From contig JALEGX010000010.1 in the NCBI GenBank assembly GCA_022763485.1, forward strand, positions 1 to 63,998: a DNA stretch of 63,998 bases, written 5' to 3'. This document shows positions 7,888 through 16,300 of this stretch, in pieces; position 1 is the first letter of the stretch; every line of letters begins with the position of its first letter. The DNA comes from Paracoccaceae bacterium. Its GTDB lineage: Bacteria; Pseudomonadota; Alphaproteobacteria; Rhodobacterales; Rhodobacteraceae. The notes below the pieces were generated by a model, which was given only the letters and a program-made list of their open reading frames with translations, was not told the origin of the DNA and ran no database searches. Both the position numbers and the translations under genes were made by a program.

Positions 7888-8901
7888 ATGACGCCCAAAG
7901 ACCCAGCAACGGCGCCCGTTGAATTCCGTTCTGCCGGTCAGGCGGATGCGGATCGCAGATTTCATTTCGTGTTGCTGCCGGGCTTCTGGATGCTGTCGTT
8001 GGTCCCGGCGCTGGACACGCTGGTCAACGCCAATCTGCTGGCCGGGCGCACCATGTATGACTGGGTGTTGTGCAGCCAGGACGGTCAGCCCGTCGCCTCC
8101 ACCCAAGGGACCCCGACGCCGGTTGATTTCGGGCTGGACTATTGCGGGACGCCCACCGACATCGTGATTGTTGCAGGCACCGGGGTTGAGCAGATGGACC
8201 TGAGCCGCCTGTCGGTTTGGCTGGGCCGCAAGGTCAGGGGCGATGTCAGGGTTGCGGGCCTCGGGTCTGCGGCCTTCGTCATGGCGCGGGCCAACCTGCT
8301 GAACGATGTCCCGGCAACCATGCACTGGCATTACCGCGACAGCTTTGCCGAGACCTTCCCGGACGTGGAACTGAGTAGCCGGCCCTATATCAGCGAGGGC
8401 AACCGCCTGACCAGCTCGGGCGGGGTGACGTCGATTGACCTGTTCCTGGATCTGATCGCGCAGGACCACGGCGTCGACTTCTCGATCGCGGTGGCCGACA
8501 GCATGAACTATCAGAGTGTCCGTCAGGTGCAGCAGAGCCTGCGGGTTGATGCCCCGTCTTCACTGCGGGTGACGCATCCCAAGCTGACGCCCGTCCTGCA
8601 GACCATTGAGCAGAACCTCGAATTCCCGGTGCCCCCATCAGAGCTGGCAGGGCTGGCCGGGGTGTCCACACGGCAACTGGAACGGCTGTTCCGGCAATAT
8701 CTGGGGCAGACCCCGAAGCAGTATTATATGTCCGCGCGTCTGCGCCGGGCACATTTCCTGCTGGCCCAGACTCAGATGAGCGTGATGGACGTGGCCTTGG
8801 CCTGTGGCTTTCAATCGGCCAACCATTTTGCCAAATGCTTCCGTCTGGAATTCGGCCAAACACCCGCACAGATGCGGCGTGGAAAGAGCGCAAAAGCCTG
8901 A
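7888..8901 (+). CDS. AraC-family regulator with GATase-1-like N-terminal domain (GlxA/ArgR type)
   Basis: A 337-residue regulator: a DJ-1/PfpI (GATase-1-like) domain at about 25-200 and an AraC double helix-turn-helix at about 235-330 (VSTRQLERLFRQYLGQTPKQYY and VALACGFQSANHFAKCFR). This architecture is shared with GlxA proteins and with the Pseudomonas arginine regulator ArgR. The genes directly downstream encode the AruH/AruI arginine transaminase pathway, so arginine or 2-ketoarginine is a reasonable inducer; that link is inferred from position. The 181-bp gap upstream of this gene holds only a weak dyad (CCTGAC/GTCAGG near 7770-7790). Confidence 0.82.
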   Translation: MTPKDPATAPVEFRSAGQADADRRFHFVLLPGFWMLSLVPALDTLVNANLLAGRTMYDWVLCSQDGQPVASTQGTPTPVDFGLDYCGTPTDIVIVAGTGVEQMDLSRLSVWLGRKVRGDVRVAGLGSAAFVMARANLLNDVPATMHWHYRDSFAETFPDVELSSRPYISEGNRLTSSGGVTSIDLFLDLIAQDHGVDFSIAVADSMNYQSVRQVQQSLRVDAPSSLRVTHPKLTPVLQTIEQNLEFPVPPSELAGLAGVSTRQLERLFRQYLGQTPKQYYMSARLRRAHFLLAQTQMSVMDVALACGFQSANHFAKCFRLEFGQTPAQMRRGKSAKA

Positions 8902-8907
8902 AAAACT

Positions 8908-8960
8908 AACATGTTTTCGTGATTTCCCTTCTGTCCGCAAGACAGGGGGAAAATCATGTT
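8908..8960. promoter_or_regulatory. Long imperfect inverted repeat after the AraC-type gene
   Basis: Arms running inward from AACATG...CATGTT contain GATTTCCC/GGGAAAATC and a CTGTC-cgcaa-GACAG core, so an extended hairpin of more than 20 pairs can form starting 7 bp after the regulator's stop codon. There is no downstream T-tract. It could be a weak terminator for the regulator gene or part of the control region of aruHI. Confidence 0.45.
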
Positions 8961-8980
8961 TACAGACTCACGTCCGATAA

Positions 8981-8996
8981 TTATACGTGTGTATAA
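8981..8996. promoter_or_regulatory. Operator-like palindrome upstream of aruH
   Basis: TTATAC-GTGT-GTATAA is a perfect inverted repeat ending 47 bp before the aruH start. Its AT-rich half-sites stand out in GC-rich DNA and could overlap a -10 element, so a bound regulator could block or position RNA polymerase. The AraC-type protein next door is the obvious candidate to bind. Confidence 0.5.
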
Positions 8997-9043
8997 CAAA
9001 TGGGGCGCAGGGCCGACCCATCTGCTGCAAAGGGATGCGTGAC

Positions 9044-10222
9044 ATGAAGTACACCGACAGGATCAACCGTCTGACCGGAACGGCCGAAGACAGCTGGGCC
9101 GTATACAAGCTGGCACGTCAGATGATCGATCAGGGCCATGACGTGATCGAACTGGCCATTGGTGAACCCGATGTGCCTGCGCCGGACTATCTGATCGACA
9201 CCGCGATCAACGCCTTGCAGTCGGGCCGGACGACCTATTCCACCGGGGAAGGGGAGCCGGGCCTGCGGCGCGCTCTGTCGAAACGCTATACCCGCACGAC
9301 GGGCCGCCAGATCACCGATGATCAGATCCTGTGCTTTCCGGGAACACAGACAGCCCTGTTTGCAGCGATCCACGCGATTGCAGGACCCGGCGATCAGATC
9401 CTTGTCGGGGATCCGATGTATGCCACCTATGACGTGGTGTTTCAGGCCAGCGGGGCCGAGGTGGTGCGCATCCCGCTGAGGGCCGAAAACGGATTCCGCA
9501 TGGCCGCCGAAGATCTGCGCGCGGCGGTGACACCGCGCACAACCGCCATCTTCATCAACACGCCCCACAACCCAACCGGCGCCGTGCTGAGCCTTCAGGA
9601 TCTGGAAGAAATCGGGGCGGTCGCGCAGGAGCATGACCTGTGGCTGCTATCGGATGAGGTCTATGACGAGATGCTCTATCCCGGCGCGACCTTTCATTCC
9701 CCGCTGGAACTGCCGGAGCTGGCAGAGCGCACCATCGTGGTGAACTCGATCTCCAAATCCCATGCCGCACCGGGGTTCCGCAGTGGCTGGTGTGTCGGCT
9801 CGCCATCCTTCTGTCAGCATCTGCTGCCCTATTCCGAAGCGATGCTGTTCGGCAACCAGCCTTTCATCGCGGACGCGACCGAGCGCGCGGTCTCGGCCCC
9901 GTCGCCGGTTGCGCAGGGAATGGCCGCCCGCTTTGCCGCACGGGCCGATCGGCTGGCGGCCCGGCTGCAAGGGGACACCAACCTGAACGTACACAAACCG
10001 CAGGCGGGCATGTTCGCGCTGATCGACGTATCGGGCACCGGCCTGAACGGCCGTGACTATGCCTTTGACCTGCTGCGCAACGGGGGCGTGGGTGTCATGC
10101 CCGGCAGTTCCTTTGGCCCGTCGCTTGAAAACTGGGTGCGCCTGTCGCTGACCAAGGAAGATGCGCTTTTTGATGAAGCCTGCGAAAGGATCGTGAAACA
10201 TGCACAGCTCTGCATTGCTTGA
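9044..10222 (+). CDS. aruH: Arginine:pyruvate transaminase-like PLP aminotransferase (class I)
   Basis: A 392-residue class I/II aminotransferase. The PLP lysine is K238 in NSISKSHAAPGFRSGW; the Asn and Asp/Tyr cofactor contacts are in NTPHNPTG and SDEVYDEMLY. By memory it follows Pseudomonas AruH along its length (ITPRT, PHNPTGA, SLSKSHA-type motif). The start at 9044 was chosen because AGGG at 9031-9034 is well spaced from it but abuts the ATG at 9035. It overlaps the following decarboxylase gene by 23 bp, so both are translated together. Expected reaction: L-arginine plus pyruvate gives 2-ketoarginine (5-guanidino-2-oxopentanoate) and alanine. Another 2-oxo-acid-linked aminotransferase is possible without the partner gene. 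Confidence 0.75.
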   Translation: MKYTDRINRLTGTAEDSWAVYKLARQMIDQGHDVIELAIGEPDVPAPDYLIDTAINALQSGRTTYSTGEGEPGLRRALSKRYTRTTGRQITDDQILCFPGTQTALFAAIHAIAGPGDQILVGDPMYATYDVVFQASGAEVVRIPLRAENGFRMAAEDLRAAVTPRTTAIFINTPHNPTGAVLSLQDLEEIGAVAQEHDLWLLSDEVYDEMLYPGATFHSPLELPELAERTIVVNSISKSHAAPGFRSGWCVGSPSFCQHLLPYSEAMLFGNQPFIADATERAVSAPSPVAQGMAARFAARADRLAARLQGDTNLNVHKPQAGMFALIDVSGTGLNGRDYAFDLLRNGGVGVMPGSSFGPSLENWVRLSLTKEDALFDEACERIVKHAQLCIA

Positions 10223-11819
10223 CCGGGATCTGGCGCTGCCTCAGGGCAGCAGCGTGGGCGAAGCTCTGGTCGCCTGGCTGGAAGCGCACGGCGTCGAACT
10301 GGTGTTCGGCATTCCGGGCGTTCACACGGTGGAAATGTACCGGGGCCTAGGACGCTCCAGCATCCGCCATATCACTCCGCGTCACGAGCAGGGGGCGGGC
10401 TTCATGGCGGACGGCTACGCCCGGGCGTCAGGCAAGCCCGGGGTTGCTTTCGTCATCACCGGCCCCGGTGTGACCAACATCCTGACCCCGATGGGCCAGG
10501 CCCGCGCCGACAGCATTCCGATGGTGGTGATCTCTGGCGTCAACGAAGAAAGACATCTGGGTCGCGGTCTGGGACACCTGCATGAGCTGCCGGACCAGCA
10601 CGGTCTGGTGTCGACGCTGGCGTGTCAGTCGGATCATGTAACCAACCCTCAGGACCTCTTTCCCGCGCTGGAGGGGCTGTTGGACCGGTTGCAGAGCGGC
10701 CGGCCCGGTCCGGTTCACCTGCAGGTGCCGTTGGATGTCTTTGGCCAAGCCTTTGGTGACGCAGGACAGATGGCTGAAACCAAGCCGCAGGCACACCCCG
10801 ATGCAGATCAGGTCGCCCGGATTGCCGAACGATTGCAGGCGGCAAAGCGGCCGGTTCTGGTTGCAGGTGGGGGATGTCTTGGGGCCGAAGCGGATCTGAC
10901 AGCCCTGGCCGAAGCCCTGGATGCGCCGGTGGTCCAGACGATCAACGCACGCGGGCTGATGCATGAACACCCGTTGCGCATTCCCGCATCGCCCAGCCTG
11001 ACTGCGGTAAAATCGCTGTTTGCCGAGGCCGATCTGGTGCTGGCGTTGGGAACCGAACTTGGCCCGACGGATTTCGATATCTACAACACCGGTCACCTGC
11101 CGGAACTGCCCGGGCTGATCCGCATCGACATCGACGCTGCACAGTTGGCGCGCCATCCTGCCGAGATCGCCTTGCAGGCGAAGGTGGAACAGGCTCTGCC
11201 AGTGCTGCTGGACGTGTTGGACCCGCGCGCACCGCAAGGTGGCGCAGAGCAGGCGGCAAAGCTGCGCCACGCTGCGCGGGCCGAGCTGTCGCCGGAGTAC
11301 CAGCAGATGGTCACCATGATGGAAGCCGTCCGGGACACGCTGCCGGGATCGATCATCGTGGGCGATTCAACGCAGCCGCTTTATGCCGCCAACATGTACT
11401 ATGGGCATGACCACGCACGCGGCTGGTTCAACTCTTCGGTGGGATACGGCACGCTTGGTTATGCCATTCCCGCGGCCATCGGGGCTGCGCTCGGCGCGCC
11501 GGAACGGCCGGTGATCTGCGTATCCGGCGATGGCGGCGCACAGTTCACCCTGCCGGAAATGATGGTGGCCGTCGAAGAGCGCCTGCCCGTGACCTTCATC
11601 ATCTGGAACAACGCCGCCTTCGGTGAAATTGCTACCGCGATGGAAAGCGCTGGCGTGGATGTTGTGGGCTGTTCGCCAACCCCGCCCGATTTCGCCCTGC
11701 AGGCGCAGGCTTTCGGGATGGAGTACATCCGTTGCAACGCAACGCCCACTGATCTGGCTCAGGCGCTGAAAACACGGACAGAGGCGACGAGACCCTGCCT
11801 GATCGAGATCAGGGTTTGA
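10200..11819 (+). CDS. aruI: 5-Guanidino-2-oxopentanoate (2-ketoarginine) decarboxylase, ThDP-dependent
   Basis: A 539-residue thiamine-diphosphate enzyme. The catalytic Glu is E63 in RHEQGAGFMADGYAR; the ThDP/Mg motif begins GDGG at residue 443 and ends in WNN. The opening FGIPGVHTVEMYRGL and FVITGPGVTN closely match Pseudomonas AruI as I recall it, more so than acetolactate synthase. It starts 23 bp inside aruH, with AGGA nine bases upstream. It should decarboxylate the AruH product to 4-guanidinobutanal, feeding arginine carbon and nitrogen into the guanidinobutyrate route; later enzymes are not in the window. A strong hairpin with a T-run follows. Confidence 0.78.
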   Translation: MHSSALLDRDLALPQGSSVGEALVAWLEAHGVELVFGIPGVHTVEMYRGLGRSSIRHITPRHEQGAGFMADGYARASGKPGVAFVITGPGVTNILTPMGQARADSIPMVVISGVNEERHLGRGLGHLHELPDQHGLVSTLACQSDHVTNPQDLFPALEGLLDRLQSGRPGPVHLQVPLDVFGQAFGDAGQMAETKPQAHPDADQVARIAERLQAAKRPVLVAGGGCLGAEADLTALAEALDAPVVQTINARGLMHEHPLRIPASPSLTAVKSLFAEADLVLALGTELGPTDFDIYNTGHLPELPGLIRIDIDAAQLARHPAEIALQAKVEQALPVLLDVLDPRAPQGGAEQAAKLRHAARAELSPEYQQMVTMMEAVRDTLPGSIIVGDSTQPLYAANMYYGHDHARGWFNSSVGYGTLGYAIPAAIGAALGAPERPVICVSGDGGAQFTLPEMMVAVEERLPVTFIIWNNAAFGEIATAMESAGVDVVGCSPTPPDFALQAQAFGMEYIRCNATPTDLAQALKTRTEATRPCLIEIRV

Positions 11820-11898
11820 GCGCTCAATTCTAAAAGAACGCCATATCAGGGCCTGATCTCTCATTGTATTCTGCACACCATGTTTCGTGCTACAGCTT

Positions 11899-11934
11899 AG
11901 CCGACAGCGGTCTGAAATCCGCCGTCGGCTTTTG
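11899..11934 (+). terminator. Intrinsic terminator downstream of aruHI
   Basis: AGCCGACAGCGG at 11899-11910 pairs with CCGCCGTCGGCT at 11919-11930 (one mismatch, 8-nt loop) and runs into TTTT. It lies 80 bp after the aruI stop. Its position also argues against a start at 11887 for the next gene. Confidence 0.7.
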
Positions 11935-11952
11935 TCATTTCAAGGACTTATA

Positions 11953-12330
11953 GTGTTTCGGATTGTGTTTTTCGTTGTCTTGTTTTCCGTGCTGGCAACG
12001 CAGCTAAGCCAAAGCGTTCCCCGAAACCTTGATGACATCCTGCGGTGCACGGAGCGGCGGGTTGCTGAGCGCAAATGGCTGGTGAACGACCCGCGACCGT
12101 TTGATATCAGAAAGTGGGACGACGACATTACCTTGCTGACTGGGCGCCTTGGGTGGCACACCACCTGGCAGATTGCGTTCAAAACCGATCAAGGCCGGGT
12201 CCAAGCTTATGACACCTTCGACCGATCCAAAGGCAGGCCATTTGCCCGGAGGGCCGTGCCGAACGCGTTGAAGCGCCTGATCGTGGTCTGTGGGGCAGAA
12301 TGGGCGGGCTTGTGGCCAACCGATGGATAA
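11953..12330 (+). CDS. Small membrane-anchored protein of unknown function
   Basis: A 125-residue protein I do not recognise. GTG at 11953 was chosen as start: AAGGA lies about seven bases upstream, and an earlier ATG at 11887 would put its 5' end inside the terminator hairpin. Residues 1-20 (FRIVFFVVLFSVLATQLS) form one hydrophobic segment, either an anchor or an uncleaved signal; the remainder is soluble and has two cysteines (in ILRCTERR and IVVCGAEW), which could pair in the periplasm. It may be an orphan gene. An Arg/Gln-rich reading frame on the other strand here is an artefact of the MFS gene. Confidence 0.45.
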   Translation: MFRIVFFVVLFSVLATQLSQSVPRNLDDILRCTERRVAERKWLVNDPRPFDIRKWDDDITLLTGRLGWHTTWQIAFKTDQGRVQAYDTFDRSKGRPFARRAVPNALKRLIVVCGAEWAGLWPTDG

Positions 12331-12390
12331 GCGTTGGGCAGGATCAGAAAACGCTTGCCCTGACGGGAGCGGCTGGGCCATGCGGGTTAC

Positions 12391-13602
12391 ATGATTGAAC
12401 GCGATTTCCTGGTCCGCAACGCGCCGTTTCTGGCGGCGGGTGTGTTGATGACCTTCATGTCCAGCTTTGGGCAGACGTTCTTCATTTCTGTCTTTGCCGG
12501 TGAAATCCGGGCCGAGTTTGGCCTGACACACGGCGAATGGGGTGGCATCTATGCGATGGGCACGGCCCTGTCGGCGCTGGTCATGGTCTGGGCCGGGAGC
12601 CTGTCGGATCGTTTCCGGGTCCGGGCCTTGGGACCGGTGGTGCTGATTGGGCTGGCGCTGGCCTGTCTGGCGATGGCGCTGAACCCCGCGGTCTGGGCCC
12701 TGCCGCTGGTGGTCTTTGCACTGCGCTTCTTTGGTCAGGGGATGAGCAGTCATATCGCGATGGTGGCGATGACCCGCTGGTTTGTGGCGACCCGTGGCCG
12801 CGCGCTGTCCGTGGCCACGATGGGCTTTGCCTTTGGCGAGGCGGTACTGCCGCTGCTTTTCGTGGCGCTGATGGGGCTGGTCGACTGGCGGTTGCTCTGG
12901 GGGATTGGCGTGCTCCTGTGCCTGTTGGGCGCACCGGTTCTGGGGCGGCTGCTGGGGCAGGAACGCACCCCGGCGGCGCTGGCCAAGAGCAACAGCAACA
13001 CCGGAATGCAGGGGCGTCACTGGACGCGCAGGCAGGCAATCACCCATCGCCTGTTCTGGATGATGGTGCCCGCGATCCTGGGGCCTTCGGCCTTCATCAC
13101 GGCCTTCTTCTTTCACCAGGTCCATTTTGCGCAGATCAAAGGCTGGAGCCACCTGGATCTGGTGGCGTTCTTTCCGGTCTATACGGTGATCTCCATGGCG
13201 GCGATGATCCTGTCGGGCTGGGCGCTGGACCGGGTCGGCAGCGCCCGGCTGACGCCCTATTATCAGTTGCCCATGGTGCTGGGCTTCCTGATCTGCGCCA
13301 CGGCGACAGAGCCGGTTGCAATGGGCGCGGGCCTGTTCTGCCTGGCGCTGTCCACCGGCGCCAATGCCACGCTGCCCAACGCCTTCTGGGCGGAATTCTA
13401 CGGCACCGCCCATGTCGGCGCGATCAAGGCGCTGGCCGCCGCCGTCATGGTGCTGGGATCCGCTATTGGTCCGGGGCTGACCGGGCTGCTGATCGACGGC
13501 GGCATCGGGTTGGAGACCCAATATGTCGGCGTGGCCGGGTTTTTCGTGCTGACCACCGTGATGATGGCACTCGCCATCCCCCGCGCGGCACGGGATCTCT
13601 AG
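12391..13602 (+). CDS. Major facilitator superfamily transporter
   Basis: A 403-residue, twelve-helix MFS protein. The loop between helices 2 and 3 has the family signature in the form GSLSDRFRVRALGP, and the second half repeats a version of it (GWALDRVGSARLTPYY). Similar roseobacter proteins are annotated only as MFS permeases, so the substrate cannot be named. It converges on a BetI-like repressor gene with only a 6-bp gap; such pairs are often a transporter and its regulator, but here the two do not share a promoter, so the link is weak. Confidence 0.85.
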   Translation: MIERDFLVRNAPFLAAGVLMTFMSSFGQTFFISVFAGEIRAEFGLTHGEWGGIYAMGTALSALVMVWAGSLSDRFRVRALGPVVLIGLALACLAMALNPAVWALPLVVFALRFFGQGMSSHIAMVAMTRWFVATRGRALSVATMGFAFGEAVLPLLFVALMGLVDWRLLWGIGVLLCLLGAPVLGRLLGQERTPAALAKSNSNTGMQGRHWTRRQAITHRLFWMMVPAILGPSAFITAFFFHQVHFAQIKGWSHLDLVAFFPVYTVISMAAMILSGWALDRVGSARLTPYYQLPMVLGFLICATATEPVAMGAGLFCLALSTGANATLPNAFWAEFYGTAHVGAIKALAAAVMVLGSAIGPGLTGLLIDGGIGLETQYVGVAGFFVLTTVMMALAIPRAARDL

Positions 13603-13608
13603 CAGCGC

Positions 13609-14259
13609 TCAGGTGTCTTCGCCGGCGTTACAAAGCGCCGGCAGATGCAGGATGTCGGCCACGGATTGCAGGGCGATCTGCACCGTTTCGCCGGGATCAA
13701 AGCAATGGGGCAGCAGGCCGCCTTCGATCCAGAGACCGTCCAGCACCGCGTTGCAGGCAATCGCCATGCGGCGCAGATGGGTTGGGTCTGTCTCGATCCC
13801 GGCCTCGGAATAGGCGCGCGCGATCAGCGCCTCCAGCGTGTCGCGATAGCCCAGATAGGCGCGCTGGTGCACCGCCAGCATCTGTGGCTCCAGCTGGATC
13901 ATCTGCAGAAACCCGGCCCAGATCGCCACCGTATCTGCATCGGAGCTTGGGGGCTGCAGCGCCATTTCAATCACCCGCGCCAGCGCTTGCAGGGCTGAGG
14001 GGGCCGGGGCGGCGGCGGCCTCCATCGATCGTGCCGACAGCTGCGTCATGTGACGTTCAAAGGCGGCCGCGATCAGCTCTTCTTTGGTGGTGAAATAATG
14101 CCGGATCAACCCCTGTGTCACCCCGGCCTCTGCCGCGATGGCGCGCACCGTGGCGGACCGGATGCCGGAGCGGGCAATCAGGTGCAGCGTGGCGGCGATC
14201 AGATCGTCCCGGCGGGTGTCGGGGTCTTCGCGGTGAAAGGATTTGCGGGGCTCGGACAC
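13609..14259 (-). CDS. TetR-family regulator, BetI-like
   Basis: A 216-residue regulator with an N-terminal helix-turn-helix at about 20-65 (SATVRAIAAEAGVTQGLIRHYF) and a ligand domain ending in the BetI-like block VLDGLWIEGGLLP. BetI in other bacteria responds to choline; no bet genes are nearby, so the ligand is open. It lies 61 bp downstream of the SecA-like gene on the same strand and could be read through from the giant-protein operon, though nothing about its family suggests a role there. Confidence 0.82.
   Translation of the reverse strand: MSEPRKSFHREDPDTRRDDLIAATLHLIARSGIRSATVRAIAAEAGVTQGLIRHYFTTKEELIAAAFERHMTQLSARSMEAAAAPAPSALQALARVIEMALQPPSSDADTVAIWAGFLQMIQLEPQMLAVHQRAYLGYRDTLEALIARAYSEAGIETDPTHLRRMAIACNAVLDGLWIEGGLLPHCFDPGETVQIALQSVADILHLPALCNAGEDT
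13621..13642. terminator. Possible bidirectional terminator between MFS and TetR genes
   Basis: GCCGGCG and CGCCGGC form a 7-bp stem with an 8-nt loop just inside the 3' end of the tetR gene, 18 bp beyond the MFS stop. There is no T-tract, so this is a weak call. Confidence 0.3.
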
Positions 14260-14320
14260 GTGCGACCTCGGGGCAGGGGGTTCGTGCAGGATAGCGGTTG
14301 CCGGGCTGGGCGCAACGGGA

Positions 14321-16300
14321 TCATTCCACCGGACCGGTGAAGGCCAGCGCGCGCTCCAGCTGCTTGTCCAGTTTGGTCTGCTCGCGCCGGGTCTGAGCGT
14401 GTTCGCGTTCGGCGCGGGCCTGCGCGCTCAGTCGCAGCAGATGGCGCAGCGGTTTCAGCGGCAATGCCCGTGCCAGCCGCAACAGGGCCGGGGCAAACCT
14501 GCGAAACAGCTCATCCTCCAGGCTGACAATCGCCTCGGTCGAGCCGCGCGCGCCCTGCCGCCCGGTGCGGCCGTAAAGCTGCCGATCGATCCGGGCGCTT
14601 TCGTGAAATTCGGTCAGGATCACATGCAGCCCGCCGCGCGCTTCGACCCCGTCGCCCAGCCGGATATCCGTGCCGCGTCCGGCGATATTGGTGGCCACGG
14701 TGATGGCGCCGGGTTGCCCAGCCAGCGCGATAATGTCGGCCTCTTCCTTGTCCTGAGTGGCGTTCAGCACCTCATGCGGCAGGTGCAGCGCGGCGATGGC
14801 GCGGGCGCAGCTTTCCGATGCTTCGACCGAGCGGGTGCCAACCAGAACCGGACGTCCCGCGCGGTGCATCCGTTCGACGCGCTGCGCCACGTAGTTCCAT
14901 TTGGCCGCCTCACTGCGCAGAAACCGGGTGCCCAGATGCCGCGCCTGTTTGGGACGGTGCCGGGGAATGCGCGTGGTGAACAGGCTGAAGGTGTCGCGAA
15001 ATTCGCCTGCCAGCTCCATTCCGGTGCCGGTCATGCAGGCCAGTTGCAGGTATCGGCGGAAAAACCGTTGATAGGTGATCCGCGCCAGCGTTTCCTTGCG
15101 CCCCGTCACCTCCTGATGCTCTTTGGCTTCGATCATCTGGTGTAGGCCGCCCTGCCAGGACCGATCCGGCATCACCCGACCGGTGAATTCATCCACGATC
15201 TGCACCTTGCCGTCCAGGATGACATAGTCGCGGCCCAGCTCGAACAGATGCAGCGCCGACAGGGCCTGTTGGGCCAGCTCCTCGCGTGCGCGGACGATGC
15301 GCCAGATCCCGTCCAGCCCTTCGGTCAGGCCGGTCAGCGTGCGTTTGCCGGGATCCTCCAGCACCACCTGACGGTTCATCAGGTCGACGGTATAGTCGCG
15401 CCCCTTGGTCAGCGCCCGCGCCAGCGACAGGGCAGTGGCATAGGTCCGCTCTGCCTCAGGATCATCCGCGGTGGAGGACAGGATCAGCGGCGTCCGCGCC
15501 TCATCAACCAGCACGCTGTCGGCCTCATCGACGATGGCAAACGCCAGCCCACGCAGCATCAGCGGTGCGGTGGACTGACCCGAGATCATCTCAAGCGTTT
15601 TGCGCCGGGGACGACCCCGGCGGCGGGCCAGCGCGATCCGGTCCCGCAGGTAATCGAAGGTGACATTGTTGTTTGAGACATAGGTGATGTCACAGGCATA
15701 GGCGTCGCGACGCTTGTCCGGGGTCATGTCGCTGTCGATGATGCCCACGGTGAGGCCGAAGAAGTCATAAAGCGGCTGGGTCTCTTCGGCATCGCGGGCG
15801 GCCAGATAGTCATTCACCGTCACCACATGCACCGGCTTGCCCGACAGGGCGGCGACGATGGCCGCCGGGGTGGCGGTCAGGGTCTTGCCCTCACCGGTGG
15901 ACATTTCGATCATCCGGCCCTCGAACAGGCCGATGGCCCCCATGATCTGCACCTTGTAGTGGCGTTTGCCCAGGATCCGGCCGCTGGCTTCGCGCACCAG
16001 GGCAAAGGCGTGATCCACGGCGGCGGTGTCGGTGCCTTTGAGCAGGGCAGGGCGCAGGGCGCGGGCGGCCTCTGCCAGGGCCGCATCGTCCAGATCGGTC
16101 AGCGTTGGGGCAAGCGCTTCCACCCTTGTGGCGCGGCGGGCCAGCCGCCAACGGGTCATTGGCAGATGCGCCGCCAGCGCGCCCAGACGACGCTCCAGCC
16201 ATAGGTCCACGGCGTTGCCCTTCGGGTCGGCCAGCTCGGGATACGGCCCGGTGCCCAGAGGGACGCGGCCAAAGCCCAATATGCCCGATGCCTCAGGCAT
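14321..16300 (-). CDS. Shortened SecA-like preprotein translocase ATPase
   Basis: A 659-residue SecA paralogue (housekeeping SecA is about 900). It keeps the DEAD-motor parts: Walker A STGEGKT (134-140), VTVNDYLA, Walker B VDEAD (257-261) followed by VDEARTPLILS, the CMTGT motif, AGRGTDI, and the arginine-finger motif IDRQLYGRTGRQG. After SLEDELFRRF only about 70 charged residues remain, so most of the helical scaffold and wing and the zinc-binding tail are missing. It is the last gene of the giant-protein operon, overlapping the M50-HlyD gene by 8 nt (ATGCCTGA). Inference: a dedicated motor that pushes the giant protein across the inner membrane. It should not be taken for the essential secA. 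Confidence 0.88.
   Translation of the reverse strand: MPEASGILGFGRVPLGTGPYPELADPKGNAVDLWLERRLGALAAHLPMTRWRLARRATRVEALAPTLTDLDDAALAEAARALRPALLKGTDTAAVDHAFALVREASGRILGKRHYKVQIMGAIGLFEGRMIEMSTGEGKTLTATPAAIVAALSGKPVHVVTVNDYLAARDAEETQPLYDFFGLTVGIIDSDMTPDKRRDAYACDITYVSNNNVTFDYLRDRIALARRRGRPRRKTLEMISGQSTAPLMLRGLAFAIVDEADSVLVDEARTPLILSSTADDPEAERTYATALSLARALTKGRDYTVDLMNRQVVLEDPGKRTLTGLTEGLDGIWRIVRAREELAQQALSALHLFELGRDYVILDGKVQIVDEFTGRVMPDRSWQGGLHQMIEAKEHQEVTGRKETLARITYQRFFRRYLQLACMTGTGMELAGEFRDTFSLFTTRIPRHRPKQARHLGTRFLRSEAAKWNYVAQRVERMHRAGRPVLVGTRSVEASESCARAIAALHLPHEVLNATQDKEEADIIALAGQPGAITVATNIAGRGTDIRLGDGVEARGGLHVILTEFHESARIDRQLYGRTGRQGARGSTEAIVSLEDELFRRFAPALLRLARALPLKPLRHLLRLSAQARAEREHAQTRREQTKLDKQLERALAFTGPVE

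Noticed and set aside
11887-11952. Upstream start for the small membrane protein
   Set aside because: The interval forms the aruHI terminator hairpin, and the GTG at 11953 has a better ribosome site.
12004-13521. A 505-codon minus-strand frame across the MFS gene
   Set aside because: Low-complexity His/Gln/Arg composition; the opposite strand encodes a clear MFS transporter.
14321-16300. Housekeeping secA
   Set aside because: Too short, lacks the C-terminal scaffold and zinc tail, and lies in a specialised operon.
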